DNA of 6,240 nucleotides, from the NCBI GenBank assembly GCA_945906835.1, contig CAMDRL010000080.1, positions 1 through 6,240 on the forward strand, read 5' to 3'. A program made the translations under genes and the position numbers. Origin of the DNA: Rickettsia typhi. GTDB lineage: Bacteria; Pseudomonadota; Alphaproteobacteria; Rickettsiales; UBA1997. Under the pieces are notes generated by a model that saw only the letters and a list, made by a program, of their open reading frames with translations, searched no databases and was not told where the DNA came from. Positions within the stretch are counted from its first letter, which is position 1. The number at the start of each line of letters is the position of its first letter. This document shows, piece by piece, positions 5,467 to 6,240 of the stretch.

Positions 5467-6240
5467 ATGATTAGAAATACCCTCTACTCCCTGTTTCTGC
5501 ACTTCTTACTCATCTTACTGATTTACGCTAACTTCAATTTAAAAACTGTTGTTGAACCAAAAACTAATGAGATTTCAATAAGCTTGATAGAAATTGATGC
5601 CACCAAAAATGCTAGCAAAACCGAAAAAATAGAAGAAGTCCCAGTAAAGAAACAAAAAAAAGTAAAACCGAAAAAAGATCCTGACGAGGTTTTAGATAAA
5701 CCTCTTCCCGAAATTAAAAAAGAAGAAGTAAAAAAAGTTCAAGAAGAGAAAATAGAAGAACTTGCAAAAGAAATTACCGAGAAGAAAAAAGAGGAAAAAT
5801 CTAAAGAAAAAGAGCCTGTAAAAGAAGTTGTTGAAAAGAAAAAAGAGGAAAAACCAAAAGAAGTAGAAGTTAAAAAAGAACCTAAAAAGAAAGAGGAAGA
5901 AAAACCTAAGCCAATAGAAACTCAAAAACCGCAAAAGGAAGCAACAAAACAAGAAGAAGATAATAAAGATGACAAGGAAGATAAATCTGTCAATAATTTA
6001 GAAAATATCGACCTTTCAGTCAGAGAAAAGTTTAATATTCAATCTCAGTTAAAAGCATGTTATAAAAGAGCTCTTGTTGAAAGCGGCACTAAAGATGACA
6101 AAATTAGAATCACTATAACAGCTGAAGTTACTCATGATGGCTTTATTGATTCTAATTTAGAGGAGATAATGGACACTGAAAGATATGACCAAGAGGCAAA
6201 TTACAAGATTACTATTAATAATGTTAGAAGAGCTGTAGAG
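5467..6240 (+). CDS. tolA: TolA-like energy-transducing envelope protein (runs off right edge)
   Basis: The frame starts at the ATG right after the tolR stop and stays open for 258 codons to the window end, so the C-terminus is missing. Residues 5-23 form one membrane anchor containing S8-x-x-x-H12, the Ser/His motif that couples TolA (and TonB) to its proton channel. Residues about 45-175 are a Lys/Glu-rich segment with proline-containing repeats of the KKKEEKPKE type, which would span the periplasm. From about residue 178 begins a folded domain: LSVREKFNIQSQLKACYKRAL with C198, then alternating strands (KIRITITAEVTHDGFID). This resembles the TolA C-terminal domain, where '(R)QLxxCW' precedes a beta-sheet. 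TolA links TolQR in the inner membrane to TolB/Pal at the outer membrane. TonB is the main alternative, since it shares the anchor motif. The tolR neighbour and the CY motif favour TolA. Confidence 0.82.
   Translation, partial: MIRNTLYSLFLHFLLILLIYANFNLKTVVEPKTNEISISLIEIDATKNASKTEKIEEVPVKKQKKVKPKKDPDEVLDKPLPEIKKEEVKKVQEEKIEELAKEITEKKKEEKSKEKEPVKEVVEKKKEEKPKEVEVKKEPKKKEEEKPKPIETQKPQKEATKQEEDNKDDKEDKSVNNLENIDLSVREKFNIQSQLKACYKRALVESGTKDDKIRITITAEVTHDGFIDSNLEEIMDTERYDQEANYKITINNVRRAVE

Noticed and set aside
5692..5952. Minus-strand open frame with very Phe-rich translation
   Set aside because: It is the complement of the Lys/Glu-rich tolA spacer; AAA/GAA codons read backwards as TTT/TTC. No family resemblance and a clear gene on the other strand.

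Overview
The window is AT-rich, compactly coded and bacterial. It looks alphaproteobacterial, most plausibly Rickettsiales or a similarly reduced host-associated lineage. The reasons are the combination of a COQ9-like protein, a TAXI-type periplasmic binding protein, an acidic amino acid/dicarboxylate symporter, LolA and TolR/TolA, the low GC content, and a palindromic repeat whose style recalls the small palindromes of Rickettsiales genomes. The taxonomic placement is inference.

Left part (1-1765): the N-terminus of a COQ9-family protein runs leftward off the edge. Divergent from it is a complete class III aminotransferase of the ArgD type (260-1435). The next 330 bases hold a dense cluster of inverted repeats (1453-1660) and then a strong bidirectional terminator (about 1704-1746), which closes both the aminotransferase and the convergent gene to its right.

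Middle (1766-4372): a TAXI-family periplasmic solute-binding protein lies on the minus strand. A 408-base AT-rich divergent intergenic region follows, with one good promoter candidate (TTGACA at 2954) and a GATC/CTAG palindrome near its expected transcription start. A complete sodium/proton-coupled dicarboxylate/amino acid symporter (3146-4372) comes next on the plus strand.

Right part (4397-6240): a tightly packed plus-strand set of cell-envelope genes, lolA (lipoprotein carrier), tolR (proton-motive-force transducer, sharing one base with lolA) and tolA (starting directly after the tolR stop and running off the right edge). LolA moves lipoproteins to the outer membrane. TolR/TolA form part of the Tol-Pal machine that keeps the outer membrane attached and constricting at division. 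tolQ, the usual upstream partner, is not next to tolR here.

Most unusual signals: a terminator-like hairpin with a T-rich tail embedded in the lolA signal-peptide codons (4415-4457), the four-copy TATACCAAATC repeat cluster, and the lack of a Shine-Dalgarno-like purine run before all seven starts. I found no CRISPR array, tRNA, rRNA, insertion sequence or defence-type gene, and no convincing new multi-gene system. Most genes here are ordinary housekeeping and transport functions.
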